In this document: positions 26,204 to 37,693 of the stretch, in pieces
Numbering within the stretch: the first letter of the stretch is position 1
Layout: every line of letters begins with the position of its first letter
Origin: Pseudochelatococcus contaminans
Lineage (GTDB): Bacteria > Pseudomonadota > Alphaproteobacteria > Rhizobiales > Beijerinckiaceae
Assembly: GCF_014195635.1 (NCBI RefSeq)
Contig: NZ_JACICC010000004.1
Location: 186,001 to 250,000, forward strand
Length of the DNA: 64,000 nucleotides
Direction of reading: 5' to 3'
Made by a program: the position numbers and the translations under genes
The notes under the pieces: generated by a model
Database searches by the model: none
Seen by the model: the letters and a program-made list of their open reading frames with translations, nothing else
What the model was told of the DNA's origin: nothing

Positions 26204-28981
26204 TCAGGCTTCCGGCGCATCCACGTCGTAACCGTCCTCGCCTTCACCTTCGTCGCTGATGCGCTCCACCGAAACGACGCGCTCATCTTCCGAGGTGTTG
26301 AATACGATAACGCCCTGTGCAGACCGCCCTGTCAGGCGGATACCGTCGACCGGCACGCGAATAAGCTGTCCGCCATCAGTGACCAGCATGATCTGATCCG
26401 TCGGCTCAACCGGGAAAGAGCCGATGAGCTGGCCGTTGCGCTCGTTCACCGCCATGGCGACGATGCCCTTGCCGCCGCGCCCGGTGACCCGGTACTCGTA
26501 AGCGGATGTGCGCTTGCCATACCCGTTTTCAGACAGCGTGAGCACGAACTGTTCGGCGGCGCTCAGCTCCGCATAACGTTCCTGACCAAGCGCGATATCC
26601 TGCGTGGCTTCAGCGCCCGGCTCCTCGTCAACGGCAGCGCCATTGCTGTCGTCCGCCTCACCCTCGTTGAGCGCACGCCGCGCGGCGTTGGCGAGCTTCA
26701 GATAGCTGACGCGTTCATCCGCCGTTGCCTCCATGTGACGCAGGATCGACAGCGAAATCACCCGGTCTTCGGGAGCAAGCGCGATACCGCGCACGCCCGT
26801 CGAATCACGGCCCTTGAACACGCGCACTTCCGGAGTGGCGAAACGAATGGCCTGCCCTGATGCTGTGGTCAGCAACACGTCATCCGCCTCGGTGCTGATC
26901 TGCACATCGACGATCTGATCGCCCTCGTCGAGCTTCATGGCGATCTTGCCGGCGCGGTTCACCTGCACGAAATCGGACAACTTGTTGCGCCGCACGTTAC
27001 CGGAGGCCGTGGCGAACATCACGTCGAGGCTATCCCAGGTTGCCTCGTCCTCCGTCAGCGGCATGATGGTGGTGATGCGCTCACCCTCGCCCAGCGGCAG
27101 AATGTTGACCAGCGCCTTACCACGCGCGTTCGGCGCGGCAAGCGGCAGTCTCCACACCTTCTCTTTATACACCTGCCCGCGCGACGAGAAGAACAGCACC
27201 GGCGTATGAGTATTGGCCACGAACAGACGGGTGACGAAATCCTCGTCACGGGTCTGCATGGCCGAACGGCCCTTGCCGCCGCGCCGCTGCGCCCGATAGG
27301 TGGAAAGCGGCACACGCTTGATGTAGCCCAGGTGCGAGACGGTGATGACCATGTCCTCGCGTTGGATCAGGTCTTCGTCCTCGACATCGGAATCCCAGTC
27401 CGCAATCTCGGTGCGGCGTGGGGTGGCAAAGGCATCGCGCACGGCGGTCAGCTCGTCACGCACAATACCCATGATGCGGACGCGCGAACGCAGGATGTCG
27501 AGATAATCCTCGATTTCGGCGGCGAGCTTATTGAGTTCGTCCGCGATTTCGTCGCGCCCCAGGGCCGTCAACCGCTGGAGGCGCAGATCGAGAATGGCGC
27601 GTGCCTGCGTTTCGGACAGCCGATAGGTGCCGTCGTCCTGCACCAGATGGCGCGGATCGGCGATCAGCACGATGAGCGACTCCACATCCCGCGCCGGCCA
27701 GTCGCGCGCCATCAGTGCTTCGCGGGCGGAGTTGGGATCCGGCGAGGTGCGGATGAGGCGGATAACCTCGTCGATATTCGCCACAGCGATGGCAAGGCCG
27801 ACGAGCACATGTGCCCGGTCGCGCGCCTTGTTGAGCAGGAAGCGCGTGCGCCGCGCCACGACTTCCTCGCGGAAGTCGACGAAGGCGGAGATCATATCGC
27901 GCAGCGTCAACTGCTCCGGCCGGCCGCCGTTGAGCGCCACCATGTTGGCGCCGAAGCTCGATTGCAATGCCGTGAAGCGATAGAGCTGGTTGAGCACCAC
28001 ATCGCCCACCGCGTCGCGCTTCAGCTCGATGACGATGCGCATGCCCTCGCGGTCGGATTCGTCGCGCAGCTCGGAGATGCCCTCGACCTTTTTCTCGCGC
28101 ACCAGCTCGCCGATGCGCTCCACCAACGTCGCCTTGTTCACCTGATACGGAATCTCGGTGATGATAATGGCTTCGCGGTCTTTGCGAATTTCCTCGATGC
28201 GGCTTTTGGCGCGCAGAATGATGGACCCACGCCCCGTGGCATAAGCCGAACGGATGCCGGCGCGCCCAAGGATCGTTGCCCCAGTGGGGAAATCCGGCCC
28301 GGGCACGATTTCGGTCAGCTGTTCGAGCGTGATTGCCGGATCGGCAATGTAAGCCACGCACGCATCGACCACCTCACCGAGATTGTGGGGTGGGATGTTG
28401 GTCGCCATACCGACGGCGATACCGCCCGCACCATTGACGAGCAGGTTGGGATATCGCGCCGGCAGCACGACGGGTTCAGATTTCGATTCGTCGTAGTTAG
28501 GGCGGAAATCGACGGTGTCCTTGTCGATATCCTCCAGCAGCGACATGGCGGGCTTTGCAAGCCGCGACTCGGTGTAGCGCATCGCCGCCGCGGGATCGCC
28601 ATCGACGGAACCGAAGTTGCCCTGCCCGTCCACAAGCGGCAGACGCATGGAAAAGTTCTGCGCCATGCGCACCAGCGCATCATAAATCGAGGAGTCGCCA
28701 TGGGGGTGATATTGACCCATGACGTCACCGACGATGCGGGCGGATTTGACGTATTTCTTGTCCGGCGTGTAGCCGTTCTCGTGCATCGAATAAAGGATGC
28801 GCCGGTGCACGGGCTTCAGGCCGTCGCGCAGGTCCGGCAGGGCGCGGCTGACGATCACGCTCATGGCGTAATCGAGGTAGCTGCGCTTCATCTCGTCGAT
28901 GATCGAGACGGGTTTGATGTCGCTTTCGGGAACGCCCGCGCCCGGATTCCCCGCGCCGGTGTTATCGCTATCGTCTGCCAA
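26204..28981 (-). CDS. gyrA: DNA gyrase subunit A
   Basis: Breakage-reunion subunit of DNA gyrase; introduces negative supercoils with GyrB (32605-35031). 925 residues from TTG 28981. Catalytic Tyr136 is in AAMRYTES. The quinolone region reads [10 protein letters not shown] with Ser97 and Asp101 at the E. coli 83 and 87 positions, so no classical resistance change. The gyrase-specific box QRRGGKG is present, which rules out ParC. No ATG fits the start: the frame continues to another TTG at 29050, and the only nearby ATG is out of frame. The C-terminal beta-pinwheel has an inserted acidic stretch ([13 protein letters not shown]), and the tail is acidic. Confidence 0.96.
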   Translation of the reverse strand: MADDSDNTGAGNPGAGVPESDIKPVSIIDEMKRSYLDYAMSVIVSRALPDLRDGLKPVHRRILYSMHENGYTPDKKYVKSARIVGDVMGQYHPHGDSSIYDALVRMAQNFSMRLPLVDGQGNFGSVDGDPAAAMRYTESRLAKPAMSLLEDIDKDTVDFRPNYDESKSEPVVLPARYPNLLVNGAGGIAVGMATNIPPHNLGEVVDACVAYIADPAITLEQLTEIVPGPDFPTGATILGRAGIRSAYATGRGSIILRAKSRIEEIRKDREAIIITEIPYQVNKATLVERIGELVREKKVEGISELRDESDREGMRIVIELKRDAVGDVVLNQLYRFTALQSSFGANMVALNGGRPEQLTLRDMISAFVDFREEVVARRTRFLLNKARDRAHVLVGLAIAVANIDEVIRLIRTSPDPNSAREALMARDWPARDVESLIVLIADPRHLVQDDGTYRLSETQARAILDLRLQRLTALGRDEIADELNKLAAEIEDYLDILRSRVRIMGIVRDELTAVRDAFATPRRTEIADWDSDVEDEDLIQREDMVITVSHLGYIKRVPLSTYRAQRRGGKGRSAMQTRDEDFVTRLFVANTHTPVLFFSSRGQVYKEKVWRLPLAAPNARGKALVNILPLGEGERITTIMPLTEDEATWDSLDVMFATASGNVRRNKLSDFVQVNRAGKIAMKLDEGDQIVDVQISTEADDVLLTTASGQAIRFATPEVRVFKGRDSTGVRGIALAPEDRVISLSILRHMEATADERVSYLKLANAARRALNEGEADDSNGAAVDEEPGAEATQDIALGQERYAELSAAEQFVLTLSENGYGKRTSAYEYRVTGRGGKGIVAMAVNERNGQLIGSFPVEPTDQIMLVTDGGQLIRVPVDGIRLTGRSAQGVIVFNTSEDERVVSVERISDEGEGEDGYDVDAPEA

Positions 28982-29134
28982 GGAACTCGCCCAGATACAA
29001 TCTATGTCATGAAAATCGCCCGGACGTGCCGGGACAGGCCGAGCCGGCAAGAAACCGGCATCGAAACCATGTTACCGTCTAAACCATCGTCTAATAAATT
29101 GCCACCGCCGTAAGGGGCCAGAAGAAAGTTGCCA

Positions 29135-29158
29135 ACGCAATATATCAATATAATGCGT
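29135..29158. promoter_or_regulatory. AT-rich palindrome in the gyrA/rpe divergent region
   Basis: ACGCA and TGCGT flank 14 AT-rich bases that are themselves partly symmetrical (ATAT around CA). It lies about midway between the divergent gyrA and rpe starts. A role as promoter or operator is inferred only from its position. Confidence 0.35.
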
Positions 29159-29250
29159 CACCCGGCTGCGAATCCCGCAGCGAGATTGCGCTTGTGCCCC
29201 CGGCGTGCTACGCGCCTTTGACGTTTATCGCTGCTTTTTCGGGGCGCCGC

Positions 29251-29931
29251 ATGTCATCCCTTCTGATTGCTCCTTCCATTCTCGCCGCCGACTTCGCCCG
29301 CTTCGGGCCGGAGGTGGAGGCGATCGACAAGGCAGGAGCGGACTGGGTCCACGTCGATGTCATGGACGGGCATTTCGTCCCCAACATCAGCTTCGGGCCG
29401 GAAGTGGTGCGCGCCATCCGCCCCCTGACGAGCAAGGTGCTCGACGTGCATCTGATGATTGCGCCCGTCGACCCCTACCTGCCCGCCTTCGCGGAGGCAG
29501 GGGCTGACATCATCACCGTTCATGCCGAGGCAGGCCCGCACCTGCACCGCTCGTTGCAGACCATCCGCAACCTGGGCAAAAAAGCGGGTGTCGCCCTTAA
29601 TCCCGGCACACCTGTAAGCGCCCTGGAATACGTGCTCGACGATGTCGATCTCATTCTGGTCATGAGCGTCAATCCGGGTTTTGGCGGGCAGTCCTTCATC
29701 CCTTCCGCCGTCGACAAGGTGGAACGCGTCAAGGCGCTGATAGCGGATCGGCCGATCGTGATCGAGGTTGACGGCGGCGTCACCGCACAGACCGCTCCGG
29801 CCATCGTACGCGCCGGCGCACGGGCGCTGGTTGCAGGTTCCGCTGTCTTCCGCGGGGGCGAGAGCGCTTATGCGGATAACATCGCCGCCATTCGCCGCGC
29901 CGGCGAAGCCGCCATCGGCCAGTGGGCCTGA
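29251..29931 (+). CDS. rpe: Ribulose-phosphate 3-epimerase
   Basis: Interconverts ribulose-5-phosphate and xylulose-5-phosphate in the pentose phosphate and Calvin pathways. The TIM barrel begins [10 protein letters not shown] and shows [23 protein letters not shown] and EVDGG, the family metal and phosphate sites. 226 residues from ATG 29251, preceded by GGGGCG; an upstream in-frame GTG (29194) would add a poor-quality leader. It is divergent from gyrA and ends 9 bp from a convergent small gene. Confidence 0.96.
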   Translation: MSSLLIAPSILAADFARFGPEVEAIDKAGADWVHVDVMDGHFVPNISFGPEVVRAIRPLTSKVLDVHLMIAPVDPYLPAFAEAGADIITVHAEAGPHLHRSLQTIRNLGKKAGVALNPGTPVSALEYVLDDVDLILVMSVNPGFGGQSFIPSAVDKVERVKALIADRPIVIEVDGGVTAQTAPAIVRAGARALVAGSAVFRGGESAYADNIAAIRRAGEAAIGQWA

Positions 29932-29940
29932 GCTACAATT

Positions 29941-30150
29941 TTAAAGAGCGGCCTCTCCCGCTATCGCCGTCATGCCGGCTTTCAGCCCCTGCAATCGTTC
30001 CAGCAGGATGGCCGCTACGGCGCCCACGGCTTCGCCCGTTTTCAGATCCCCGCTGTATACGATGCCATCGGCAATGAAAATGAGCGCCTCGGCAAGCATC
30101 ACGGCCTCGGACAACTCCTCGTTAAGATCGTGAAGGGATCTGGCGGTCAT
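29941..30150 (-). CDS. Hypothetical small protein divergent from an XRE regulator
   Basis: 69 residues, begins MTARSLHDLNEELSEAVMLA. It is predicted mostly helical, with a hydrophobic middle (EALIFIADGIVY) and an Ala/Leu-rich end, but not clearly transmembrane. ATG 30150 follows AAGG. It shares a 99-bp promoter region with the XRE gene at 30250, and repeated half-sites between them suggest joint control. I recognise no family. It could be the regulated partner in a small regulatory or addiction-like pair; this is conjecture. Confidence 0.6.
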   Translation of the reverse strand: MTARSLHDLNEELSEAVMLAEALIFIADGIVYSGDLKTGEAVGAVAAILLERLQGLKAGMTAIAGEAAL

Positions 30151-30168
30151 GCAATGCCTTTAATCTTC

Positions 30169-30241
30169 ATGTTGCGACTCATGCAATATCTTAGGCATAA
30201 TGCGCAACATGGAGCATCACGTCAATCGTAATGCGCAACAT
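30169..30241. promoter_or_regulatory. Repeated operator half-sites between divergent small genes
   Basis: TAATGCGCAACAT occurs twice as an exact direct repeat (30198-30210 and 30229-30241), 31 bp apart, about three helical turns. The inverted form ATGTTGCG is at 30169-30176. The downstream copy ends 8 bp before the XRE start codon. This is the likely binding array for the XRE protein. Confidence 0.6.
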
Positions 30242-30249
30242 TGGACACA

Positions 30250-30489
30250 ATGACAATACTCCCTGCGCAATGTCGGGCCGGTCGGGCGTTGATTGAGATG
30301 GATCAGGCCACGTTGGCGAACGCCGCGAACGTTTCACGCAACACGGTCGTCAGCTTCGAAAAGGGGCAGCGCACGCCTAATCCCAATAATCTGACTGCGA
30401 TCCGCACCGCTCTCGAAACAGCCGGCGTCATTTTTGTAGATGAAAACGGCGAGGGAGCGGGCGTCCGGCTGCGGAAACGGGTGGAATGA
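30250..30489 (+). CDS. Small XRE-family HTH regulator
   Basis: 79 residues from ATG 30250 (TTG 30241 is a less likely start inside the operator). The HTH spans about residues 8-60 (DQATLANAANVSRNTVVSFE). The C-terminal GVIFVDENGEGAGVRLRK is typical of small XRE proteins common in rhizobial genomes and mobile elements. It probably represses its own promoter and the divergent 69-residue gene through the repeats at 30169-30241. It ends 66 bp before purB. Confidence 0.88.
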   Translation: MTILPAQCRAGRALIEMDQATLANAANVSRNTVVSFEKGQRTPNPNNLTAIRTALETAGVIFVDENGEGAGVRLRKRVE

Positions 30490-30555
30490 GCGCCGTGTTG
30501 CTGCTATCGCGGTTTGAAGTCATACACGATCCAACGTGACAGAGGTTTTGAAGAC

Positions 30556-31869
30556 ATGATCCCGCGCTACAGCCGCCCCGAGATGGTCGCCATATGGTCG
30601 CCGGAGACGAAATTCCGCATCTGGTTCGAGATCGAGGCGCATGCCACCACGGCGCTCGCCAATCTCGGCGTGGTGCCGAAAGAGGCGGCTGAGATCGTCT
30701 GGAAAAAGGGCTCAGAGGCGACATTCGACGTGGAGCGCATCGACGCCATCGAGCGCGAGGTCAAGCATGACGTCATCGCCTTTCTGACGCACCTGTCGGA
30801 GATCGTCGGCCCCGAAGCGCGTTTCGTGCACCAGGGCATGACCTCGTCGGACGTGCTGGACACCTGCCTCAACGTGCAGCTCGTGCGCGCCACCGACATC
30901 CTGCTTGCGGACATCGACGCCCTGCTGGCGGCGCTGCGCCGTCGCGCATTCGAATACAAGCTCACCCCCACCATCGGCCGGTCGCACGGCATCCATGCCG
31001 AGCCGGTGACCTTCGGCCTGAAGCTGGCACAGGCCTATGCCGAGTTCGAGCGCAACCGCGAGCGGCTCGTCGCGGCGCGGCGGGAAATCGCCACCTGCGC
31101 CATCTCGGGCGCGGTCGGCACCTTCGCCAACATCGATCCGTCGGTGGAAACCTATGTCGCGGAAAAGCTCGGGCTTGAGGTCGAACCCGTGTCGACTCAG
31201 GTCATCCCGCGCGACAGGCATGCGGCCTATTTCTCGACATTGGCCGTGATTGCCTCGTCCATCGAGCGGCTGGCGACAGAGATCCGCCACCTGCAGCGCA
31301 GCGAAGTCTACGAGGCCGAAGAGTATTTCTCCGAGGGGCAGAAGGGCTCCTCCGCCATGCCGCACAAGCGCAACCCGGTGCTAACCGAGAACCTCACCGG
31401 CCTCGCTCGCGTCGTGCGCGGCTATGCCGTTCCGGCGCTGGAAAACGTCGCGCTCTGGCATGAGCGTGACATCTCGCACTCATCCGTGGAGCGTGTCATC
31501 GGCCCGGACGCCACCGTGACGCTGGACTTCGCACTGGCGCGGCTGGCGAACGTCATCGACAAGCTGGTGGTGTATCCGGCCAATATGCAGGCCAATCTGG
31601 ACAAGCTGGGCGGGCTCGTGCATTCTCAGCGGGTATTGCTGGCATTGACGCAGAAAGGCGTTTCTCGCGAGGACGCTTACCGGCTTGTGCAGCGCAATGC
31701 CATGCCCGTCTGGCGCGGCGAAGGAGATTTCCTGACGCTGCTCAAGAACGACAAGGATGTCCGCGCCGCTTTGTCGGAAGCCGAAATCGAGGAGAATTTC
31801 GACCTCGGCTATCACCTGAAGCACGTCGACACCATCTTCGGGCGTGTGTTCGGATCGACGGAAGCCTGA
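30556..31869 (+). CDS. purB: Adenylosuccinate lyase
   Basis: Releases fumarate from SAICAR and from adenylosuccinate in purine synthesis. 437 residues of the fumarase/aspartase superfamily. The signature loop SSAMPHKRNP (about residues 265-274) carries the catalytic Ser, and TSSDVLDT and GRSHGIHAEP are the other two conserved regions. ATG 30556 has GAAG 7 bp upstream; an earlier in-frame start (30514) is not needed. It acts downstream of PurH (left end). A serine hydrolase gene follows 9 bp later. Confidence 0.97.
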   Translation: MIPRYSRPEMVAIWSPETKFRIWFEIEAHATTALANLGVVPKEAAEIVWKKGSEATFDVERIDAIEREVKHDVIAFLTHLSEIVGPEARFVHQGMTSSDVLDTCLNVQLVRATDILLADIDALLAALRRRAFEYKLTPTIGRSHGIHAEPVTFGLKLAQAYAEFERNRERLVAARREIATCAISGAVGTFANIDPSVETYVAEKLGLEVEPVSTQVIPRDRHAAYFSTLAVIASSIERLATEIRHLQRSEVYEAEEYFSEGQKGSSAMPHKRNPVLTENLTGLARVVRGYAVPALENVALWHERDISHSSVERVIGPDATVTLDFALARLANVIDKLVVYPANMQANLDKLGGLVHSQRVLLALTQKGVSREDAYRLVQRNAMPVWRGEGDFLTLLKNDKDVRAALSEAEIEENFDLGYHLKHVDTIFGRVFGSTEA

Positions 31870-31878
31870 GGAGATTCG

Positions 31879-32433
31879 ATGCGCATTTCGGAATGTGACG
31901 TCCTCATCATACCCGGCCTTCATGACTCCGACGAGGAACACTGGCAGACGCGCTGGGAAAACCGTCTGGGATCGGCGTCTCGCGTCGTACAGGAAGACTG
32001 GTCCCGGCCCGACCCTGATGCCTGGGCTGCCGTGCTACGCAAGGCGGTCGAGGCAGCAGAGCGGCCGGTTGTGCTCGTCGCGCACAGCCTCGGCGTGTTG
32101 ACCGTGGCACGCGCGGCTCCGTCGCTTCCGCCGGGCAAGGTCATCGGCGCGTTTCTGGTCGCTGCTCCCGATGCCGAACAGAAGGACGATCAGCCGCCGC
32201 CGGTCGCCCTGTTCGCGCCGATGCCGACCGATCCTCTGCCCTTCCCGTCTCTGCTGGTCGCCAGCCGTAACGATCCGCATTGCAGTTTCGAGCGGGCGCA
32301 GGCCATCGCGCTGGACTGGGGCGCGGCGCTGGTGGATGCTGGCGAAACCGGCCACATCAATGCAGCATCCGGGCATGGCCCGTGGCCGGAGGGGCTGATG
32401 CGGCTGGGCCATTTCCTCGGGCGGCTCGGATAG
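31879..32433 (+). CDS. RBBP9/YdeN-family serine hydrolase
   Basis: A 184-residue small alpha/beta hydrolase. It begins DVLIIPGLHDSDEEHWQTRW, the diagnostic start of the RBBP9/YdeN family. The catalytic Ser is in AHSLG, Asp in SRNDPHCS and His in ETGHINAASGHGPWPEG. Biological substrates are not known for bacterial members. A GAGGAGA ribosome-binding site and a gap of only 9 bp after purB indicate one transcript; this neighbour pairing recurs in alphaproteobacteria as far as I recall. Confidence 0.9.
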   Translation: MRISECDVLIIPGLHDSDEEHWQTRWENRLGSASRVVQEDWSRPDPDAWAAVLRKAVEAAERPVVLVAHSLGVLTVARAAPSLPPGKVIGAFLVAAPDAEQKDDQPPPVALFAPMPTDPLPFPSLLVASRNDPHCSFERAQAIALDWGAALVDAGETGHINAASGHGPWPEGLMRLGHFLGRLG

Positions 32434-32449
32434 ACGGGTCATCCACCGT

Positions 32450-32487
32450 CCGATTGGCCGCAAACGCCCCTGTGGCCGCCCAATCGG
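32450..32487 (+). terminator. Stem-loop after the purB operon
   Basis: CCGATTGG/CCAATCGG pairs perfectly and can be extended by inner GC pairs. It lies 16 bp after the hydrolase stop. A T run is lacking, so it is a terminator candidate only. Confidence 0.5.
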
Positions 32488-32595
32488 TTCCGGAGACGTG
32501 CTTTTTCGTCCGCCACTCATTACATTAGCAACGCGATTCGGCATCTGCCGGCCGCGTGTCAGTTTCCGGCCATCAGGCCGCGCATGTACTTTTAA

Positions 32596-35031
<2,436 letters not shown>

Positions 35032-35076
35032 GTTGGTGTTCGCGGGCAAGTGACGAGCATCTGTTATCGGCGTTTA

Positions 35077-35110
35077 GGCCGGCAGCGTCCGTTGCCGGCC
35101 GGATTTTATT
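35077..35110 (+). terminator. Terminator after gyrB
   Basis: A perfect GGCCGGCA/TGCCGGCC stem with an 8-base loop, followed by GGATTTTATT. Confidence 0.7.
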
Positions 35111-35136
35111 GATTTGACTCGTATGAGCACCCGGTC

Positions 35137-36354
35137 ATGGCACCAGTCCGCACACCGTCTTCCCAAGAAGCCGCCGCAACGACGCGCCCGCTAGGCTCCG
35201 GCACCGTTTTCGCAATGGCGCTGGTGTGCGCTTTTGCGGTCGCGAATATCTATTACAACCAGCCGATGATCGTGCTGATGGCGAGCGACCTTGGCGTCTC
35301 GGTCGATTTCGCTGGTTTCATTACCACGTCCACACAGGCCGGTTACACAGTGGGGCTGGCGCTGCTCGCCCCACTCGGCGACCGCTTCGAGCGGCGCGGG
35401 CTGATCCTGCGCATGATCGCCCTGCTTATTCTGGCGCTTGTGGCCGCCAGCATCGCGCCGAACTTCTGGCTGTTGTTGTTGGCGAGCTTCTTTATCGGCG
35501 TGCTGTCCATCGTCGCCCAATACACCATTCCGATGGCCGCGGCGCTGAGTTCGCCCGAAAAGCGCGGCAGCGTCATCGGTATTGTCATGGCCGGATTGCT
35601 GACGGGCATCCTCGGGGCGCGCGTGCTGTCCGGCGTTATCGCGGAACAGGCTGGCTGGCGCGCGATGTTCGTCATCGCAGCGGGCATCATGGTGCTTGTG
35701 GCCGGTGTCGTGCGCTTTGCCTTTCCCCGGCTTGCCGCCACGTCGACACTGGGTTACGGCGCGCTGATGCGCTCCTTGCTGCCGCTGTGGCGGCAGGAGC
35801 CGACGCTGCGCGAGGCCACGATTGTCGCCGCTTTTTCTTTTGCCGCCTTCAACGTGTTCTGGACGACGCTCACCCCGCATCTTGCCAGCCCTGAGCTTGG
35901 TTACGGCCCGGCCGTTGCGGGGATGTTCGGCCTCGTCGGCCTGCTCGGCGCGCTGACGGCAACGGTGGCGGGACGCGTCGCGGATCGCGTCAATCCGCGC
36001 CTTATCGTCGGCATATCCGTGGCAATGCTTGTCCTGGCTTTTCTGATGATGGGCGTCAGCGGGCACCTGATCATCGGCCTCGTGGTTGGTGTCATCGTGC
36101 TCGACATCGGCCTGCAGGGCGTGCAAATCACCAGCCAGACACGGATTTTCGCGCTTCAGCCCGAGGCGCGCAATCGTGTCAACACGCTTTTCATGACGGC
36201 CTATTTCATCGGCGGCACCGCGGGGTCCTTCATAGGCACCCTGGCATGGCAGTTCGGCGGTTGGGCGGGCGTGTCAGCCACGGGAACAGGTCTTGCGCTC
36301 GTCGCGTTCATCATTCACCTGTCGGGGCCGCGATTGTTTTCTGTTCGCTCTTGA
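35137..36354 (+). CDS. MFS transporter
   Basis: A 405-residue integral membrane protein with about 12 hydrophobic helices. After a short cytoplasmic N-terminus comes ANIYYNQPMIVLMASDLGVS, typical of MFS exporters related to YgaY/YfcJ-type and sugar-efflux families. The loop 2-3 motif is PLGDRFERRG, the MFS motif A. The substrate is not predictable; drug or metabolite efflux is likely. It stands alone between two terminators, with a weak ribosome-binding site. Confidence 0.88.
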   Translation: MAPVRTPSSQEAAATTRPLGSGTVFAMALVCAFAVANIYYNQPMIVLMASDLGVSVDFAGFITTSTQAGYTVGLALLAPLGDRFERRGLILRMIALLILALVAASIAPNFWLLLLASFFIGVLSIVAQYTIPMAAALSSPEKRGSVIGIVMAGLLTGILGARVLSGVIAEQAGWRAMFVIAAGIMVLVAGVVRFAFPRLAATSTLGYGALMRSLLPLWRQEPTLREATIVAAFSFAAFNVFWTTLTPHLASPELGYGPAVAGMFGLVGLLGALTATVAGRVADRVNPRLIVGISVAMLVLAFLMMGVSGHLIIGLVVGVIVLDIGLQGVQITSQTRIFALQPEARNRVNTLFMTAYFIGGTAGSFIGTLAWQFGGWAGVSATGTGLALVAFIIHLSGPRLFSVRS

Positions 36355-36402
36355 CGCCCCTCCAGCATCTGCCAAACTGCCGCCAACTGGTTGGAGGGGC
36401 TC

Positions 36403-37602
36403 ATGCGTGGCAATGTTTTTGCGGCAGCCGTTGCGGTTTCGCTGATGGTCGTTTCTGGTACGGCTCAGGCCGCGTGCCAGCGTGAGGGTGGTTTCGGCCA
36501 ATGGCTGGAAGGTGTGCGTAAGGAAGCGCTCGCAGCCGGCATCTCCCCAGCCGCCGTGTCCGCCGGCCTCAATGGGCTGACTTACGATCCAAAGGTGGTT
36601 TCGCTGGATCGCGGGCAAGGCGTCTTCGGTCAAAGCTTCCTGCAATTCTCGGATCGCATGGCCTCTGCCGGGCGCATCCAGCAGGGTCGCAAGCAGATTG
36701 CCGCCAACCGGAACACTTTTAACCGCATCGAGGCGCAATATGGCGTTCCCGCGCCCATCATTGCAGCATTCTGGGGCCTGGAAACCGACTTTGGCGCAAA
36801 CAACGGCAAGTTCCCGGCCCTACGCTCCCTCGCCACCCTCGCCTACGACTGCCGGCGGCCCCAGCTTTTTCGCCCGCAGCTGATCGACGCTCTGCGCCTC
36901 ATCGAGCGCGGCGATCTTGCGCCTTCACAGCTCGTCGGCGCCTGGGCAGGTGAGATCGGACAGGTGCAGTTCATGCCGTCCGACTATCTGCGCTATGCCG
37001 TCGATTATAGCGGCAACGGCAAGCGCGACCTGATCCGCGATACGGCTGACGCCCTCGGCTCCGCCGGCAATTATCTCTCCAGCCTGGGCTGGCGGCGCGG
37101 GCAGCCGTGGCTGGAAGAAGTACGCGTGCCTGCGCAATTGCCGTGGGAGCAGACCGGTCTCGACAAGAACCAGCCGCGCTCGCGCTGGGCAAGCCTCGGC
37201 GTCACCCGTGCGGACGGCTCCCCGCTAGCGGCCGATGGGCTGTCTGCGTCGCTCTTGCTGCCGATGGGCAAGGATGGACCGGCTTTCCTCGCCTATCCGA
37301 ACTTCAACGTACTGCTGAAGTGGAATCAATCCTTCATCTACGTCACCACCGTTGGTTACTTCGCCAATCGCCTTGATGGCGCGCCGCCGGTTCGCCGGGG
37401 GGGCAATGTGCAGCACCTGCCGCCACAGCAGGTCAGTGAGGTTCAGCGCCTGCTCACCGCGCGCGGTTTCCCCGCAGGCAAGGCAGACGGCATCATCGGC
37501 GCGGATACGAGAGCGGCCACGCAGCGGGCGCAGCTCAAATATGGCCTCCCGGCCGACGGTTATCCCACAGCGGCCTTGCTGGCAAAACTGCGCGGCGGCT
37601 AA
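36403..37602 (+). CDS. Lytic murein transglycosylase (MltB-like) with peptidoglycan-binding domain
   Basis: 399 residues from ATG 36403, directly preceded by GGAGGGG. The signal peptide is residues 1-23 (ending SGTAQA). An SLT_2/MltB-like domain follows with catalytic Glu127 in FWGLETDFGAN and GEIGQVQFMPSDYLRYAVD. A C-terminal PG_binding_1 domain covers about 335-399 (VQRLLTARGFPAGKADGIIG). It cleaves glycan strands in the periplasm to form 1,6-anhydro ends. No lipobox, so it is soluble rather than a lipoprotein. A stem-loop follows at 37613. Confidence 0.93.
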   Translation: MRGNVFAAAVAVSLMVVSGTAQAACQREGGFGQWLEGVRKEALAAGISPAAVSAGLNGLTYDPKVVSLDRGQGVFGQSFLQFSDRMASAGRIQQGRKQIAANRNTFNRIEAQYGVPAPIIAAFWGLETDFGANNGKFPALRSLATLAYDCRRPQLFRPQLIDALRLIERGDLAPSQLVGAWAGEIGQVQFMPSDYLRYAVDYSGNGKRDLIRDTADALGSAGNYLSSLGWRRGQPWLEEVRVPAQLPWEQTGLDKNQPRSRWASLGVTRADGSPLAADGLSASLLLPMGKDGPAFLAYPNFNVLLKWNQSFIYVTTVGYFANRLDGAPPVRRGGNVQHLPPQQVSEVQRLLTARGFPAGKADGIIGADTRAATQRAQLKYGLPADGYPTAALLAKLRGG

Positions 37603-37612
37603 ACGATAATGC

Positions 37613-37636
37613 GGCCTGCCGTCGTGAAGGCAGGCC
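37613..37636 (+). terminator. Stem-loop after the lytic transglycosylase gene
   Basis: A perfect GGCCTGCC/GGCAGGCC 8-bp stem with an 8-base loop, 10 bp after the stop, followed by a weak T stretch. Confidence 0.55.
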
Positions 37637-37693
37637 CTTGCATTACACGCGATTTCGCGCGACAAGCGGCCTTCGCTAATTTTCAAGCAAGCA

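Noticed and set aside
26204-28981. This subunit being ParC rather than GyrA
   Set aside because: The gyrase-specific QRRGGKG box and the long C-terminal domain are present.
27206-29113. 635-residue plus-strand frame opposite gyrA
   Set aside because: Pure antisense of GyrA, His/Asp/Arg-rich, no recognisable domain.
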